Shown: positions 1-11,588, numbered from the stretch's first letter. The stretch: 64,000 nucleotides of DNA from Mycoemilia scoparia (GCA_027575805.1 JANBPU010000069.1:1-64000); one strand, 5' to 3'. The notes: a model not told the origin generated them from the sequence alone. A program made the numbers and translations.

Positions 1-1545
1 AAAGAAGAGAAGAAATTTTAGTAAAAAAATGAAATTTTTAAAAAAATTCTCAAAACTTATGGGAGGAGATTGTATGATCCAGCCATCATGCGGGTCATGA
101 AAATAAAAACCAATGTGGTGCCTACCATACTTTCGGTTCCTGAATACATAAGACAAGGAAGGCTGTGAACAATTTGCCATAAAATGGACTCACCCAACCC
201 ACCTGGTGCCCAGGGATGTTGCAATATCTTCAGTCTGGGCAACTATAAAAAGCATGGGCCCGAATTGCTACTGGGTCTTTACATAGGCATTCTCAAGCTA
301 TACCTGCAGCAAAAATGAAATAATGGTGCATTCCTTGGTCAGCAAGCTGCTAAGTGATGCTTATGAATGGGCTTATTGGCACAGAGCGATCACAACTTGG
401 AATTGCATTTTGATGTTTGGATCTGCATCGAAAAGGCGAGGAAATCTGGACAATCTATGTATTTGCATTCAAAAACTACCAGATGTTCATTGACATTCCA
501 CCCAATAGCTTTGAGGCTATTGAAGCAAGATATGTGGGGTATTGAGGTACATGTAACACCTCAAACACCCAGCCAGGCACGCATGGGAAGAGCGGTGGAG
601 AAGATACAGAGTATAAATAGAAACCCCATCAGCAAAAACTGTGCACGCTTATTAGCCAGCATCCAGCAGCCACGACTTGGTGGGGAGACAGGGCAATTAC
701 TCGGCAACTCTGTAAATGAGTCCAGTGTGGGCTTTAGGGTGATAGTCTCAAAACACTTGCTTTGGACACGTAAGGCAGAGAGAGAGCACCAGGAGCAAAT
801 CCTCAAGAAAAGAACCGGTATGGCCATTATGAGCCACACCCCAAAAAAGCCAAGAGTTGTTTTTGCCTTGACGTGCTCATACCCGTCGCTTCAAAACAAA
901 AACAAGCAGATGCCACACAGCCCAGGGTGCAGCAAGACACTATGTGCCTATTATGGACAAAACCCAGATATCAGCTTTCCACGAAAGGCATCAGCCGAGC
1001 CGGTTGCGAGTCAATGTCACCCGACTAGACAAGGCACAGAGATGGTGCGGGCGTGCATGGTGGGGCTGGGGCACATCGACCCGCCATGGCAGCACCGCAG
1101 TAGCCTGTTGCTATGGGAGGAAGCAAGGAGTCAGCGCCATTGAGTCTTGTGATGGCGAGATGACCAGGTCCTGAACCCAGCATCCCCAAAGGCGTTTGGA
1201 AATAAAAGAAAATGTTGTGGTAATCTGGTCAATCGGTGGTGGTTCTGATGGGCGATTCTAGCCAGCTCGCTCGTATGTGTATCCTCACCACTGATTCCAC
1301 AATGGGCTTGGTGACCAATACAGTCTCCACCTCCTCACACTGGCCGCTCTGTGGTTGCCAATGTTGTTGTTATTGTTTTCTTATAAATGGCATCGCTGTC
1401 GTTTTGGTACCATGTTCTGCATTGCCTGCACTACTTTATTTAAAAGGACGACGGCGCCATCCATCTGTCGTTTTTCTTGCTAAATTATCACCCTTATACT
1501 ACTCCCCTACCTGTAATATTCTATCTATAGCCTTTTTTCTCCAAC
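1..1545. other. Left-edge region without a convincing gene
   Basis: A 258-codon open frame runs on the plus strand from about 367 to 1143, but its product is compositionally irregular, has no recognisable motif and overlaps open frames on the other strand. I see no splice-site or homology support, so I do not call it a gene. A pyrimidine-rich stretch at about 1480-1540 lies directly before the next start codon and probably belongs to that gene's leader. Confidence 0.4.
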
Positions 1546-2112
1546 ATGTCTGCCCAAGAACAAGCCAAGGTCGAGACCGCCGCTGCCCCCGTGGTAGATG
1601 CTCCCGTCGCAGAGACTAAGGATGCTGCTTCATCCCAGCCCGCTGCCGCAGAGGCTGCTGACAACGCTGTCCCTGCCACAGAGGCCTCGACAGAGCAACC
1701 AAAGGCTGATGAGCCCGCCAAAGAAAGCGAGAATACTGCTTCCCCAGCAAAAGAAGACACCGCCGCTGCCACTAATGATAATACCAATGCTTCGGCTGAT
1801 GCTGCCGCATCTCCTGCCGCCGAGTCTCACGAATCCAAGCTTCTCAAGAGAGTCAAGCGCCGGTCGACCATCATCCTTGACAACCTCAAGGGCATAACTT
1901 CCAAGACCCTGCAAAGGATCAAGGAAAAGAGAAAGGCTAAGGCCGAGGCTGGGGATAAGGCTGCTTCTTCCGATGCACAGGAAGCTCCCAAGGCCGACTC
2001 AGGTGTCGAAGAGCCCAAGAAGGTAGACGAAGAGGAAAATAAAGAGGCTGAGGAGAAGGCTCCTGCAGCAGCAGAACCCGAGGCTGCTCCCAAGGCCGCC
2101 GCCCAAGCATAG
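1546..2112 (+). CDS. Ala/Lys/Glu-rich low-complexity protein, 188 aa
   Basis: Uninterrupted frame of 188 codons with a good start context (CCAACATG) after a pyrimidine-rich leader. The protein is dominated by Ala, Glu, Lys, Pro and Asp and is predicted to be disordered. The one ordered-looking part is a basic stretch at about residues 98-130 (KLLKRVKRRST, then TLQRIKEKRKAK), which could form an amphipathic helix binding nucleic acid or membrane. Codons favour GCC, GCT and AAG, as in well-expressed genes here such as Ran and UAP1, which supports real coding. No family is recognised and no function is assigned. The end of the protein returns to acidic Ala/Pro repeats. Confidence 0.7.
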   Translation: MSAQEQAKVETAAAPVVDAPVAETKDAASSQPAAAEAADNAVPATEASTEQPKADEPAKESENTASPAKEDTAAATNDNTNASADAAASPAAESHESKLLKRVKRRSTIILDNLKGITSKTLQRIKEKRKAKAEAGDKAASSDAQEAPKADSGVEEPKKVDEEENKEAEEKAPAAAEPEAAPKAAAQA

Positions 2113-2970
2113 TTTTGATTTTTATTATTCTGGTTAATAGCAAATCACATAATGTTATTTTACTTATTTCTAATCGCAATTTTACAGAACATCCACTCTG
2201 GCCAAGATAGTCAAATAATCCTCTGTATCACCACTCTTTGTGTCGACTATATTATAAAAGAATGTCTGTTAGTCAACCCCTCTCCTCCCATCTAGTTAGC
2301 GTTGTTGGTGCAAAAATGCTCTATATATAACTTCGGTCTTGTTTGATATTGATAGAGCACAGGTCTTGGTCTTTGAGTTGATGCATCGCATCTCTTTACC
2401 TCTTTCTTACTCAGGACCAGCACATTTCTTTATTCACCATTTGCATGGATAATTGCTAATGACAAGATATCATTAGTAATCATATGTGCAGTATATAGAA
2501 GTGGGTTGCCAAGTTTTAACCCCAATCCTTAGCAATTTACTATCCTACCCGACTCCTTGGGACTCATTTTTATCCTAGGCTTATGAACTTTGATCTAATG
2601 GGCAGCAAAAGCACAAGCGCTGTCCCACCGTCTAATTGCCCACCTATGTATTTTTTGTTTTCCTGGCTGGTTCATCAAATTGGTGTGGTCGATTTCAAGA
2701 TCCTATTTCTATTTTTTGCCAAAATTTATAAAAAACACCTGAAGTTAATAAAGCGTTGATTATGTACGATCTTGATTATGGATTAACGCTTTAATGTAGC
2801 CCTCCATGATGAGCTGGGTACGTCATCTATGGCTCTTTATTATATATTCTCAAACAAAACAAAACTACCAGCTAATACGGCCTGAGGACAGGTGTACTTT
2901 ATTCTTAATACTCTAACCAAACAAATTAGCCTAGCCTTTGTAATTCACTTCTCGTTTTTCATTATTAAGC
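2113..2970. other. Intergenic region upstream of proteasome alpha1
   Basis: AT-rich spacer of about 860 bp between two plus-strand genes. No open frame of interest, RNA gene or repeat is visible. It should hold the 3' end of the Ala/Lys-rich gene and the promoter of the proteasome gene, but I recognise no specific operator sequence. Confidence 0.4.
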
Positions 2971-4212
2971 ATGTCTGCACAGGGTTCGGAAAGTGGTTAT
3001 GACAGATTTCTTACTGTATTCTCCCCAGAGGGAAAGCTATACCAAGTCGGTGAGTTCAGCATGTCCTGGTTTATTAGCCCATGAACATCCCTATTAGCTT
3101 GCTACATTCTAAGCATGGTTGTTATTATAGAGTATGCATATAATGCCATAAAGAATTCAGACATTACAACCATTGGTTTTCGTGGCGAGGACAGCATAGT
3201 AGTTGCTGCTCAGAAGAAGATCAAGGTAAGCCCTATGGAAAAGCTCATGTAGGCGATTTTGTTGTAATGACTTCAGCAATACCATATGCATTATAACCAA
3301 CCAATTGCCGAATATACTCTAGGACAAACTTTATGATGCCTCCAAAGTAACACGACTATTCAAAGTCACGCCTACAATTGCATGTGTTGTAAACGGATAT
3401 ATAGGTAGCTATATTTCAAACCTCGATTCAGGATTGTATTAGTTTCTCGCACACTGTGCATGTCATTTAAGTGCTAAATCATATCCACCATTGCTTTGTT
3501 TTTGTGAATATCTATAGCTGATGCCAGATCCCAGGTCCAGCGTGCATCTCATGAAGCTGCTTCCTACAAGTACAAATTTGGACATGATGTGCCTGTGGAT
3601 ATTCTTGCCAAGAGAATGGCTGATATCAACCAAGTATACACACAGAAAGCACAGATGAGACCTCTTGCTGTTAGTAAGTACATTTATACAACTCTTTTTT
3701 GGCCCTGGTATATACTCATGTGCCGTACATTCTCTAATCAGGAATATTATGTCTATAGCAATGCTATTTTGTGGCTATGATGCTGAAACTGGGCCTTCTC
3801 TTTACAAGGTTGAGCCATCTGGATTCTATGCGGGCTACCATGCCATTGCCGAAGGGAAAAAATCTACCGACATCAACAACAGGCTGGGAACGCTCATAAA
3901 TGAATTATCAAAAAGCACCGATTCAAATGCTGGGGACTCTGGCCAAGATGATCGCTCTGAAAAAGACACATATCAGTGCATAAAGGTAAGCACGCATGAT
4001 ATGCATTACTATAGTTTTGCTATTGGTTCTCACTAAGAAGCGTATTTTTTCTTTAGAATATCATAAATGTTCTTGAAAAGGTTTACGACACCAAGATCAA
4101 GGAGACTGATATTGAGATTGCTTGTGTTAGCAAATCCAGTCCAACTGTAAAGATTCTTAGTGAAGCTGAAATAGGCGAGTACATTGAGAAAATGCACGAT
4201 GAGGATGACTAA
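2971..4212 (+). CDS. SCL1: 20S proteasome subunit alpha1 (Scl1/PSMA6 type)
   Basis: Six exons: 2971-3049, 3131-3225, 3323-3404, 3518-3673, 3759-3985, 4057-4212, giving 264 aa. All junctions are GT-AG and keep frame. The N terminus carries the proteasome alpha signature ([20 protein letters not shown], residues 9-28), whose gate-forming GYDR and FSPEG motifs are typical of the alpha1 ring position. Later segments ([31 protein letters not shown]) match Scl1/PSMA6 closely. The subunit is non-catalytic and sits in the outer rings of the 20S core in nucleus and cytosol. An acidic, Ser-rich insertion at about residues 187-205, before the last helices, is longer than in yeast or human. The C terminus is acidic (HDEDD). 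Confidence 0.95.
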
Positions 4213-4569
4213 TTTAAATATATTGCAGACATCACACTTTTTCGCTTAAACAATAAATGTGTTGAATCTACCCAGATTTTATTTTTGAAAGTATATTCGT
4301 ATCAACAAAATATACCTTTTCTTACAGAAAGATCATTTGCCTTTGGGACATCGCTGCTATCAATGATGGCCCTTTCCCTACAATGCATATACTTTATCGG
4401 GCTGCTATATTGCCTGTAGCTTAGATTGTGTTTGTTTAAAGTTTGATGCTTTTATAACTGGCATTGAAAGTGCTCTATAGTTAACAAGATGCTAATCTAA
4501 CTAAAAAGTAGGCATATGTAGCCGAAGTCTCAGTAAATTGCTGGGAAGCGGTGTTTGGATACTTTTTGT
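4213..4569. other. Convergent intergenic spacer
   Basis: About 360 bp between the 3' ends of the proteasome alpha1 and NDP kinase genes. It is AT-rich with AATAAA-like sequence near 4250 (ACAATAAATG), a plausible poly(A) signal for the proteasome gene. Nothing else is seen. Confidence 0.4.
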
Positions 4570-5467
4570 TTAGTTGGCGGAGATAACCCATTCCTCGTTA
4601 CCGAATGACCAGTCAACAACCTCGCCCTTTCCGCCAAACCAGAGACCAATCTCAGTCTGTGCGCTCTCAGCAGAGTCAGACCCGTGAACAATGTTGCGTC
4701 CAACAGACAGGCAGAAGTCACCACGGATGGTGCCTGGGTTGGCGCTAAGAGGGTTGGTGGCACCAACCATGGCACGGCCCTGCTTGATGACATCGGGGCC
4801 TTCCCAGACCATACCGACAACTGGGGCCTTTCCATTGGTCATGTAGTCAACAAGGCCGTTGAAGAATGGCTTGCTGCTAAGGTCTGCATAGTGCTGTTTA
4901 ACAAGATCAGTTGGTGGGACAAGCAACTTTAGGCCAACAAGCTTGTATCCGCGACGTTCGAAGCGAGAGATAACCTCACTAACAAGACCACGCTGGACAC
5001 CATCTGGCTTGACGGCAATAAAGGTGCGCTCCTGGACGGTTCCTGGCTTTCCGTGGATTGGGACCTGGCTATCGGAGTATATGACATTCTGGGCATTGTC
5101 TATAAATATGGCATATACACACATTTGCTATCAGATATGACCAGCGCAACATCAGGGAAAGCAGTAAAAGCCAATGTATGTCATACTCTTTTTGTCCATG
5201 CTTAGGGCGGCAAAGGTGGCTGATCCAGCAACAGCCAGAGCTGCTGCGTATCCGTAGAGGGACTTGGTGCTGGCGGCAGATCTGCGAGCCTGGTTAGCGA
5301 AACCACGAGTCACGGCCTTGTTGCGCAAGACAGAAGCTATACGTAAAGTTAGTGGGGATGTTTAGCATTTGATCCACAAAAAGTCTGCGCGCTTTTTTGT
5401 TTATATGGTCCTTTTATACACACTACTTACTGGAGCGAAGAGCAGAGGCAAAGGAGCGGGAGAACAT
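4570..5467 (-). CDS. Nucleoside diphosphate kinase, mitochondrial membrane-anchored form
   Basis: Three exons on the minus strand: 5431-5467, 5187-5336 and 4570-5099, total 238 aa. It transfers the terminal phosphate from ATP to other NDPs through a phosphohistidine. The C-terminal 150 residues are a complete NDK domain, with [15 protein letters not shown], the active-site loop around NIVHGSDS (catalytic His) and a final W-x-x-x-N-E-E-W element. The first two exons add about 85 residues that cytosolic Ynk1 lacks: a basic Ser/Arg-rich presequence starting [12 protein letters not shown], then a hydrophobic segment ([18 protein letters not shown]). I infer import into mitochondria and anchoring with the kinase domain facing the intermembrane space. 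Residues just after the anchor are poorly conserved. Confidence 0.93.
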
Positions 5468-5695
5468 GTTTATATAGCTAGTGGATCCAAGATAAAGGAA
5501 GGTAGGGCAAGGATATAAGCCAAACTCCATAGCATTTTCTTGTCTTATCACTTGGATCGCACTGCCTAAACATTTAATTATCTTTTGCTCATTATTAATT
5601 GATTAAAAAACAACGTCATCGCCAACAAAGCCTTTGCTTGCATTCAACTACAAACCACCAATGTCAAAGTAAAAATCTGCGTCTTTCTTCTCAGT

Positions 5696-6379
5696 ATGGC
5701 TTGGTATCAAAAAACACTGACTCTTCAGTCAAGATCAAGAGGCTGCTACCTTGTAACCGACGAAATAACCAGAGCAATATCGAGCTCGCTGAAACAATAT
5801 AAAGTCGGTATCGCCAATATATTCCGTAAGTAGGCCCAATTTCTTGTCTGTGAAAGCACATATTTTGGCTGGCCAAAGCAACACATGCGTGTTGTAATCT
5901 CAGCTACACAGATATAAGAGTTACTTAGCCAATATCTCAATATTTGCTATATATATGCAAATGCAGTTCAGCACAGCAGCGCTTCGCTTACTCTCAATGA
6001 AAACTATGATCCCGACGTGAGAACTGATATGGAGATGATGCTTAACAGACTGGCTCCAGAGAACGCTCCATACATACATACAATGGAGGGCCCTGATGAC
6101 ATGCCTGGCCATGTAAAGTCCTCACTGTTTGGTGTGTCCCTCAACATCCCCATAAAGGATGGGAAGCTCGCCTTGGGGACATGGCAAGGGTAAGCGACTA
6201 GTCGTCTTTTCATTGGTGTTTTCATGAGCTAATGGGTGCAATGCCTAGCTTGATTTAATAGGCACCTCCACCTATGCTAATTTCATACATATTCTTTTTA
6301 TAGGATTTGGCTCTGTGAGCACCGCGATTATCCCCACTCCAGAAACGTCGTTGTAACAATACAGGGCGAGAAGAAATAA
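5696..6379 (+). CDS. YjbQ/UPF0047 family protein, 142 aa
   Basis: Three exons: 5696-5825, 5967-6189 and 6304-6379. The product has the length and order of the bacterial-eukaryotic YjbQ (UPF0047) family: an N-terminal beta strand ([11 protein letters not shown]), [18 protein letters not shown], then [29 protein letters not shown] and a final [10 protein letters not shown]. Conserved His residues in the QH and EH motifs match the family's proposed metal or phosphate site. Some bacterial members show weak thiamine-phosphate synthase activity, but the role in fungi is not established. Both introns are short with standard borders, and the gene lies head to tail after the NDK promoter region. Confidence 0.9.
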
Positions 6380-6820
6380 GACTTGTACACACACTTTCCA
6401 TGATGTCATCATTTTACAACTGTGCTTAATTTCCCAGGCTTTGATGGGTTGCCAAAAGAGCTTTTTTAAACACAGTTTAATATCACTCACAGTATCATCT
6501 TAAATGGCTTTAATACATAAGCTATGAAGTATAAAAATGTCCCAAAACAAAAACAAAAATATTATATAATGGCAATATAATGTGGGTATCACATATATCC
6601 TTTTAATAGGTGACAAAGTAAAACCTGGCAAAATACATAGCTGCCAAAACATTAAAAACATAAAATAGCTTGGCGAGCTTTCAAGATTGTATCCATCCGC
6701 CTTGAACAAGATGTTGTACAGTCATTCATTCAGGAGTATCGATTGTAGTGCTTTATTATAGATTGTATTACAGCTCAATGAAAAGTTTGAGAAAAACAGT
6801 GAGAAATAATCGTTTTCTGT
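6380..6820. other. Convergent intergenic spacer
   Basis: About 440 bp of AT-rich sequence between the stop codons of the YjbQ gene and the P5C reductase gene. No gene or structured element is visible. A TTTATT motif near 6752 could serve as poly(A) signal for the minus-strand gene. Confidence 0.35.
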
Positions 6821-7702
6821 CTACAAGGATGACTGGACTTCGTCTTTTCCAAACTCATCAGCAAGCTGTACACTGCGGTTGTTGCAGGCAATACAGCCCT
6901 TGAAAATGCCCTCTGGGACTTGAGCTGCTTGCATTGCTTCAATGGCAGCCTGTGTTGTGCCGTTGGGCGAAGTGACTTTGCGGCGAAGGTCTGCGGTGCC
7001 TTCATCATCCGAGTTGAGCACCATCTTTGCAGCACCAAGGCAGGTTTGGGCTGCCAGTCGCTTGGCTGCTTTTGCGTCAAGACCTAGCTCAACACCAGCC
7101 TTCTCCATTGCTTCGAGAACCAGGAAGAAATACGCTGGGCCGCTGCCGCTAATGGCAGTAACAGCATCGATGCCACTTTCTTTGTCACACCAGAAATACT
7201 CCTTAGCAATATTCTGGACTATGTATTCGGTCTGGCCACGCTGTTTGTCGCTCACAATAGATGAGCCATACATGCCAGCAGCGCCCTCGCCGACCAGAGC
7301 TGGGGTATTGGGCATTAGTCGGACTACAGGGACCGAGATGGCATCAGGCTTTGCATCGCCATGAATCCAGCGCTCAAGATCGACTACTCTGACACCAGCG
7401 ACGATGGACACAACAAGTGGTTTGAGGCTGCGAAGATCAGCGGAGATGCCTTTTACTGCCTTGGAAACAACCTGGGGCTTCACAGCCAGGATCACAACCT
7501 CGATATCATTGTTTTCGGCGATTGCTTTGTTGTTATCGGTGTATACGGAGATGCTGTACTTTTCGCGAAGCTGTTGGGCGCGCTGCTCGAAAGGTTCGGT
7601 AACAACAATCTTGGAAGTAGGATGCTGCCTAGACAAAAGGCCAGCAAATATGGCCTCGGCCATGTTTCCTCCACCGATAAAACATATTTTAGGAACACTC
7701 AT
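6821..7702 (-). CDS. PRO3: Pyrroline-5-carboxylate reductase
   Basis: Intronless, 293 aa. It catalyses the last step of proline synthesis, NAD(P)H-dependent reduction of pyrroline-5-carboxylate. The N terminus holds the Rossmann dinucleotide loop (ICFIGGGNMAEAIFAGLL, residues about 6-23), followed by VVTEPFEQR and AVKPQVV. The C-terminal half carries the family signature around TAISGSGPAYFFLVLEAM and the dimerisation helices with KVTSPNGTT. The length is typical of the family. Codon use is like that of neighbouring genes. The start was chosen as the first ATG before the Rossmann strand. Confidence 0.95.
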   Translation of the reverse strand: MSVPKICFIGGGNMAEAIFAGLLSRQHPTSKIVVTEPFEQRAQQLREKYSISVYTDNNKAIAENNDIEVVILAVKPQVVSKAVKGISADLRSLKPLVVSIVAGVRVVDLERWIHGDAKPDAISVPVVRLMPNTPALVGEGAAGMYGSSIVSDKQRGQTEYIVQNIAKEYFWCDKESGIDAVTAISGSGPAYFFLVLEAMEKAGVELGLDAKAAKRLAAQTCLGAAKMVLNSDDEGTADLRRKVTSPNGTTQAAIEAMQAAQVPEGIFKGCIACNNRSVQLADEFGKDEVQSSL

Positions 7703-8440
7703 GTTTTATATGACTATGTAGTAGCTGTATGATGCTTTATAGAATGTTTATGTGGAAAGGGATCAAGAAGGTAGGTTTAACTTGCAAGCAATGTCCGACG
7801 TGCCCGTTTTAAAAGGGTCAGGCTAGCTGTGGGACCAGGCCAAGCCCAATCACATACACACAAATCACATTGGGCACTGGGAATTTGGAAGACTGTACCA
7901 ACCAACGTCATTGTATGTGACAGTGCCCACAGTCAGTGGCAAAAGTGGATGCTGTTGGCCATTGACTTCAGATCATTGCATCTCACCACATTGATAAGAG
8001 ATGATTACGCAGCCCAAAATCCACCTAATGCTTTAAAAGGTGTCAGGAATTAATTTGATTATACTGGTAGGCCAGGATTGAGAGTTTCTCACTATTTTAT
8101 CAACAAGAGATTAAGAAAAATCTAAACACTAGAAGAGCCAGCGAAAAAATTCGAACACCCCAAAATAAATCACCCATCTTTGAGAACTTTGGCGGCCTTG
8201 TACACTGCACTTTGCTTCTTTGCTTTTACTTTCCCTATACCCAGATTTTATACACTAGACTACCAAGCTAGTTTTAGAGTCAAAGTTCGTTCAAGCGTAA
8301 GTGCTGCGGCCCCTGTTGTTCTGTCTTTGAGAAGTAGATTCGAGTCATCTTTATGGGCAATGATGTTTAGCAGAGCAGCCCATCATAAACATTGATGTTA
8401 AATTATTAAAGTCTACCTTTTTGTAGTAACAATAACCAAC
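7703..8440. other. Divergent promoter region between P5C reductase and Ran
   Basis: About 740 bp between two divergent genes, so it should contain both promoters. Short open frames exist but carry no motif. No repeat or RNA gene is recognised. Confidence 0.4.
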
Positions 8441-9285
8441 ATGGCCGATAACAGCACGATTCCCACCATCAAACTTGTCCTTGGTAAGTATTTGGACCCT
8501 GTTACCTCTTATCCCTCGCTCAAAATTTGTCTTGGTTATGGCAACTTCAAAAAGCCTGTATATTAAACACAGCATTCTTCCCCTCTGATAGTCGGTGACG
8601 GAGGTACTGGAAAGACCACCTTTGTTAAGCGCCATATTAGCGGAGAGTTTGAAAAGAAGTATATTGCCACCATTGGCGTTGAGGTCCATCCCCTCAAATT
8701 CCAGACTACTGCTGGCCCTATTATCTTCAACACTTGGGACACCGCTGGTCAAGAGAAGTTTGGTGGTCTCCGTGATGGTTACTAGTAAGTAGTATGCTAT
8801 AGAAGGTATCCATGCGTAGCATCTGGTGCCCTGAGATCTGACTAACCGAGTGACTGTACTTTATTTGATTTAGCATCCATGGACAGTGTGCCATTATCAT
8901 GTTTGATGTTGCTTCTCGCATCACCTACAAAAATGTGCCAAACTGGCACCGTGACCTTACCCGTGTCTGCGACAATATCCCAATTGTTCTCTGCGGTAAC
9001 AAGGTTGACATCAAGGAACGCAAGGTCAAGGCCAAGACTATCACATTCCACAGAAAGAAGAACCTCCAGTACTACGACATCTCTGCCAAGTCCAACTACA
9101 ACTTTGAGAAGCCCTTCTTGTGGCTCGCTCGCAAGCTTTGCGGAAATCCCAACCTCGCCTTCGATGAAGCACCTGCCCTCCAGCCCCCTGAGGTCAAGGT
9201 CGACGAAGAATTGGTCAAATCATATCAGCAGGAGATGGAGCTTGCTGCCGCCCAGCCTCTCCCCGAAGAAGATGACGACCTTTAA
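8441..9285 (+). CDS. GSP1: Ran-type nuclear GTPase
   Basis: Three exons: 8441-8483, 8592-8784 and 8874-9285, 215 aa, almost exactly the canonical Ran length. It drives nuclear import and export and spindle and nuclear-envelope functions by a GTP gradient. P-loop GDGGTGKTT (residues 16-24), switch [12 protein letters not shown], guanine-specificity NKVD, and the diagnostic Ran segments [25 protein letters not shown] and [20 protein letters not shown] are all present. The acidic C terminus EEDDDL, which regulates binding to RanBP1, is intact. The first intron falls just before the P-loop. Start context ACCAACATGG is strong. Confidence 0.98.
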
Positions 9286-9962
9286 GCGTACTTTCTAGCA
9301 ATCACTACTGAGAGCCAGACATTTTCAGCCAGTGCCTTATTTTAGCTTTAATATTGACTTTTTCATGTGATCCTTAGTTTGCCCCTGCTATGCGGCAGTC
9401 TTTGTCACCAGCACAAAATAAATTTGCCCTTTATACAATATTTGCCTTACCGTCTTGTAAATTGTTCTTTTAGCAATGAGAGGTTTGCACTTTGCGTTTT
9501 TCCAGATGCAACTCCAACTTTCTTTGGTGGCTTTCTGTTTTGACATTTAGGTTTTGAGCATCTTTGCATCATAGAACACTCAACACAGAAGAATAAGCAG
9601 TAGTAGCTGATTCACACTTCCCCAGTATTTTCGCACAACCCGAACTACTGATTTCTAGCACTGCCCCACTTTTACGCAGTAGGTTTAGGAATGATGACGC
9701 GCCTGGTATGCAGACCTGCTGGGTTTATGTAGCCGCTTGTGCCGATGATATAACTAAACACCACATTCAAATTATACTGTTTGAAACACAACCGGTGAGC
9801 TTGCTTGCTAGCTTGGTGAGTTAGATATTGGCACCTCAAGTATACAGATTGTTTCATCGGCAATTTGTGAATGGGTATGAAGGTCTTGGCCTCATCATAG
9901 AATGAAAGATCCAAGAGTTTGGGACCAATAAACAGTTTCTAGCTAGTGATGATTGAAATAGC

Positions 9963-10086
9963 ATAAATGAGTTATTATTTTTGAAGGGTGAAAGTTTACT
10001 AGTAAAACTGGACATCCATTTGGCTGTGATTGCCCTCATAATCATTGGTCACCAAAATTTACCCTTCAAAAATTATTGCCCATATA
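9963..10086 (+). repeat. MITE-like inverted-repeat element, copy A
   Basis: Left end TTATTTTTGAAGGGTG (from about 9975) is matched in inverted orientation by ACCCTTCAAAAATTATT near 10061-10077, and both flanks extend the match with ATATG-like bases. The internal sequence around ACTAGTAAAACTGGACATCC is nearly identical to that of the copy at 21882-21990. No coding capacity. Interpreted as a non-autonomous DNA transposon (MITE); boundaries are approximate. Confidence 0.65.
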
Positions 10087-10156
10087 AGCTGGCCAGTATG
10101 CAAGTTTACAACACTGGCCTATGAGTAAAAACTAGCCCTTCAAAAATAGCTACCCA
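10087..10156 (+). repeat. Right half of a second MITE-like element, adjacent to copy A
   Basis: Ends in GCCCTTCAAAAATAGCTACC (about 10136-10155), the same terminal repeat as in the other copies. The preceding GGCC...GGCC segment with AGTAAAAACTAGCCC closely resembles the right half of the element at 56804-56956. A separate left end is not obvious, so the unit may be truncated or share its left end with copy A as a nested insertion. Confidence 0.5.
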
Positions 10157-11568
10157 AGTGTGATCCAAACATTTAATGCAGGATATGTAAAGGTGTATTC
10201 ATGGCTGAGTAGTATAGATGAAGCCTCATTGAGCTATTATTGCCTTATATCAATATTAGGATGGTATGTTGGTCTACAAAGCTTGTGTATTAAAGGATCC
10301 AAAATTCGCAAGCATAGCAACTACTCTCTCTTGGAAAAGATTCAAATCATTCACGTGCTTTGGCTATTGAGCGCTTTTATTTGCCCATACTTCTTACACG
10401 AATGCACAAATAGGCTAGTTTAAACCTTCAAAATCAGCCCAAAGCCGCTTTACTCTGCATATTAATCATTTGCTCGCATTTCTTGCATTTCAATTTTAGG
10501 TGGTTTCCACCTTTGCCCAACTGGCCCGACTAATTATTGCACCGGTGGCATTTGAACACGTTTGGTGTCTACCATAATTTACCCGCACATACAGTCTTGA
10601 GGGTGCAGTTTACCTTTGAAAAAGACATTGCCTCCATAGACCATAGCGGCATATGTATTGCTTAAGGTTAGTAGTAGACAACACATGATTCCTATCAAGC
10701 GTCAATAGCAATGTAGCCAGTATTTAGGTCTAATCCAGCATGAATAATTTGGACCTGCATTTCGTTTCAAAAAGGTGGTTCGTGCCGCTTATATTCTTAC
10801 CAGCGCCCAATGCACCGCCCATATTCGTGTTCACATATCTTTTATCATACTGGCTCGACAACCATCCCTGCTTCTACTGCAGCATAACGCTTATAGGACT
10901 GCTGATATGCAGTTGCTATGTTGGGAACTTTGATCCAGACTTATCTACAGCTCCTGCCCAAAATAAATCATCGTTTGACACCAGTGTTGGTGGGCGCTGT
11001 TGGCTGACGTGGAATCATGGAAATATATTTGACCCTGTAGAAGATAATTGTGGTCGCAGAAACACAGAGAACCCTCCAGCGCCAGGCATTGATAAAAAAG
11101 ACCGACAATTAATTGGCGAAAAGCAGCCTGACCATGTCACCCCGCTTGTATAAACTAGAGACATGTGTATTAATAATTTGCAGCGATAAGCTCAATCGTT
11201 TTATTAAAGAAATAAATACTAAAGTAAAATATATAAGCTGCATCCTGGAGTCAATCTCTGCCATGCCGCCAAGGCTTCTATATCCATGTGTGTGGTATAC
11301 ATCGGAGAAAAGAGAAATCGATGTGTACGCTGCTTGGGTGTTGAAGATTTAAAAATTGCATCTTGAAATGTCTAAAAGAATACACTGAGCTACTATGCGA
11401 ATCCAGGTCATACGGTGTTATTATCTCTGATTAGCAAATCCAAGATCTACCGTTGCGAGGTGGGGTCAAGACAACAAATATTAATTTGCTGGTGGTGGGG
11501 CTTATAGTGCATTTGGGTTTTTTATCATCACTATACTTTGATCTTGAACCCCTTACTTCCCCTTCATC

Positions 11569-11588
11569 TATATATATATATATATATA
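11569..11588. repeat. (TA)n microsatellite
   Basis: Ten uninterrupted TA units in the region upstream of the ubiquitin protease gene. Short tandem repeat; no function inferred. Confidence 0.9.

Noticed and set aside
10300..10360. tRNA-like B-box (AGATTCAAATC) near 10334
   Set aside because: No matching A box, anticodon arm or acceptor stem can be drawn around it.
9672..11352. Small open frames in the 9.3-11.7 kb gap, including a 137-codon one
   Set aside because: No motif, splice support or codon bias; some overlap the inverted-repeat elements.
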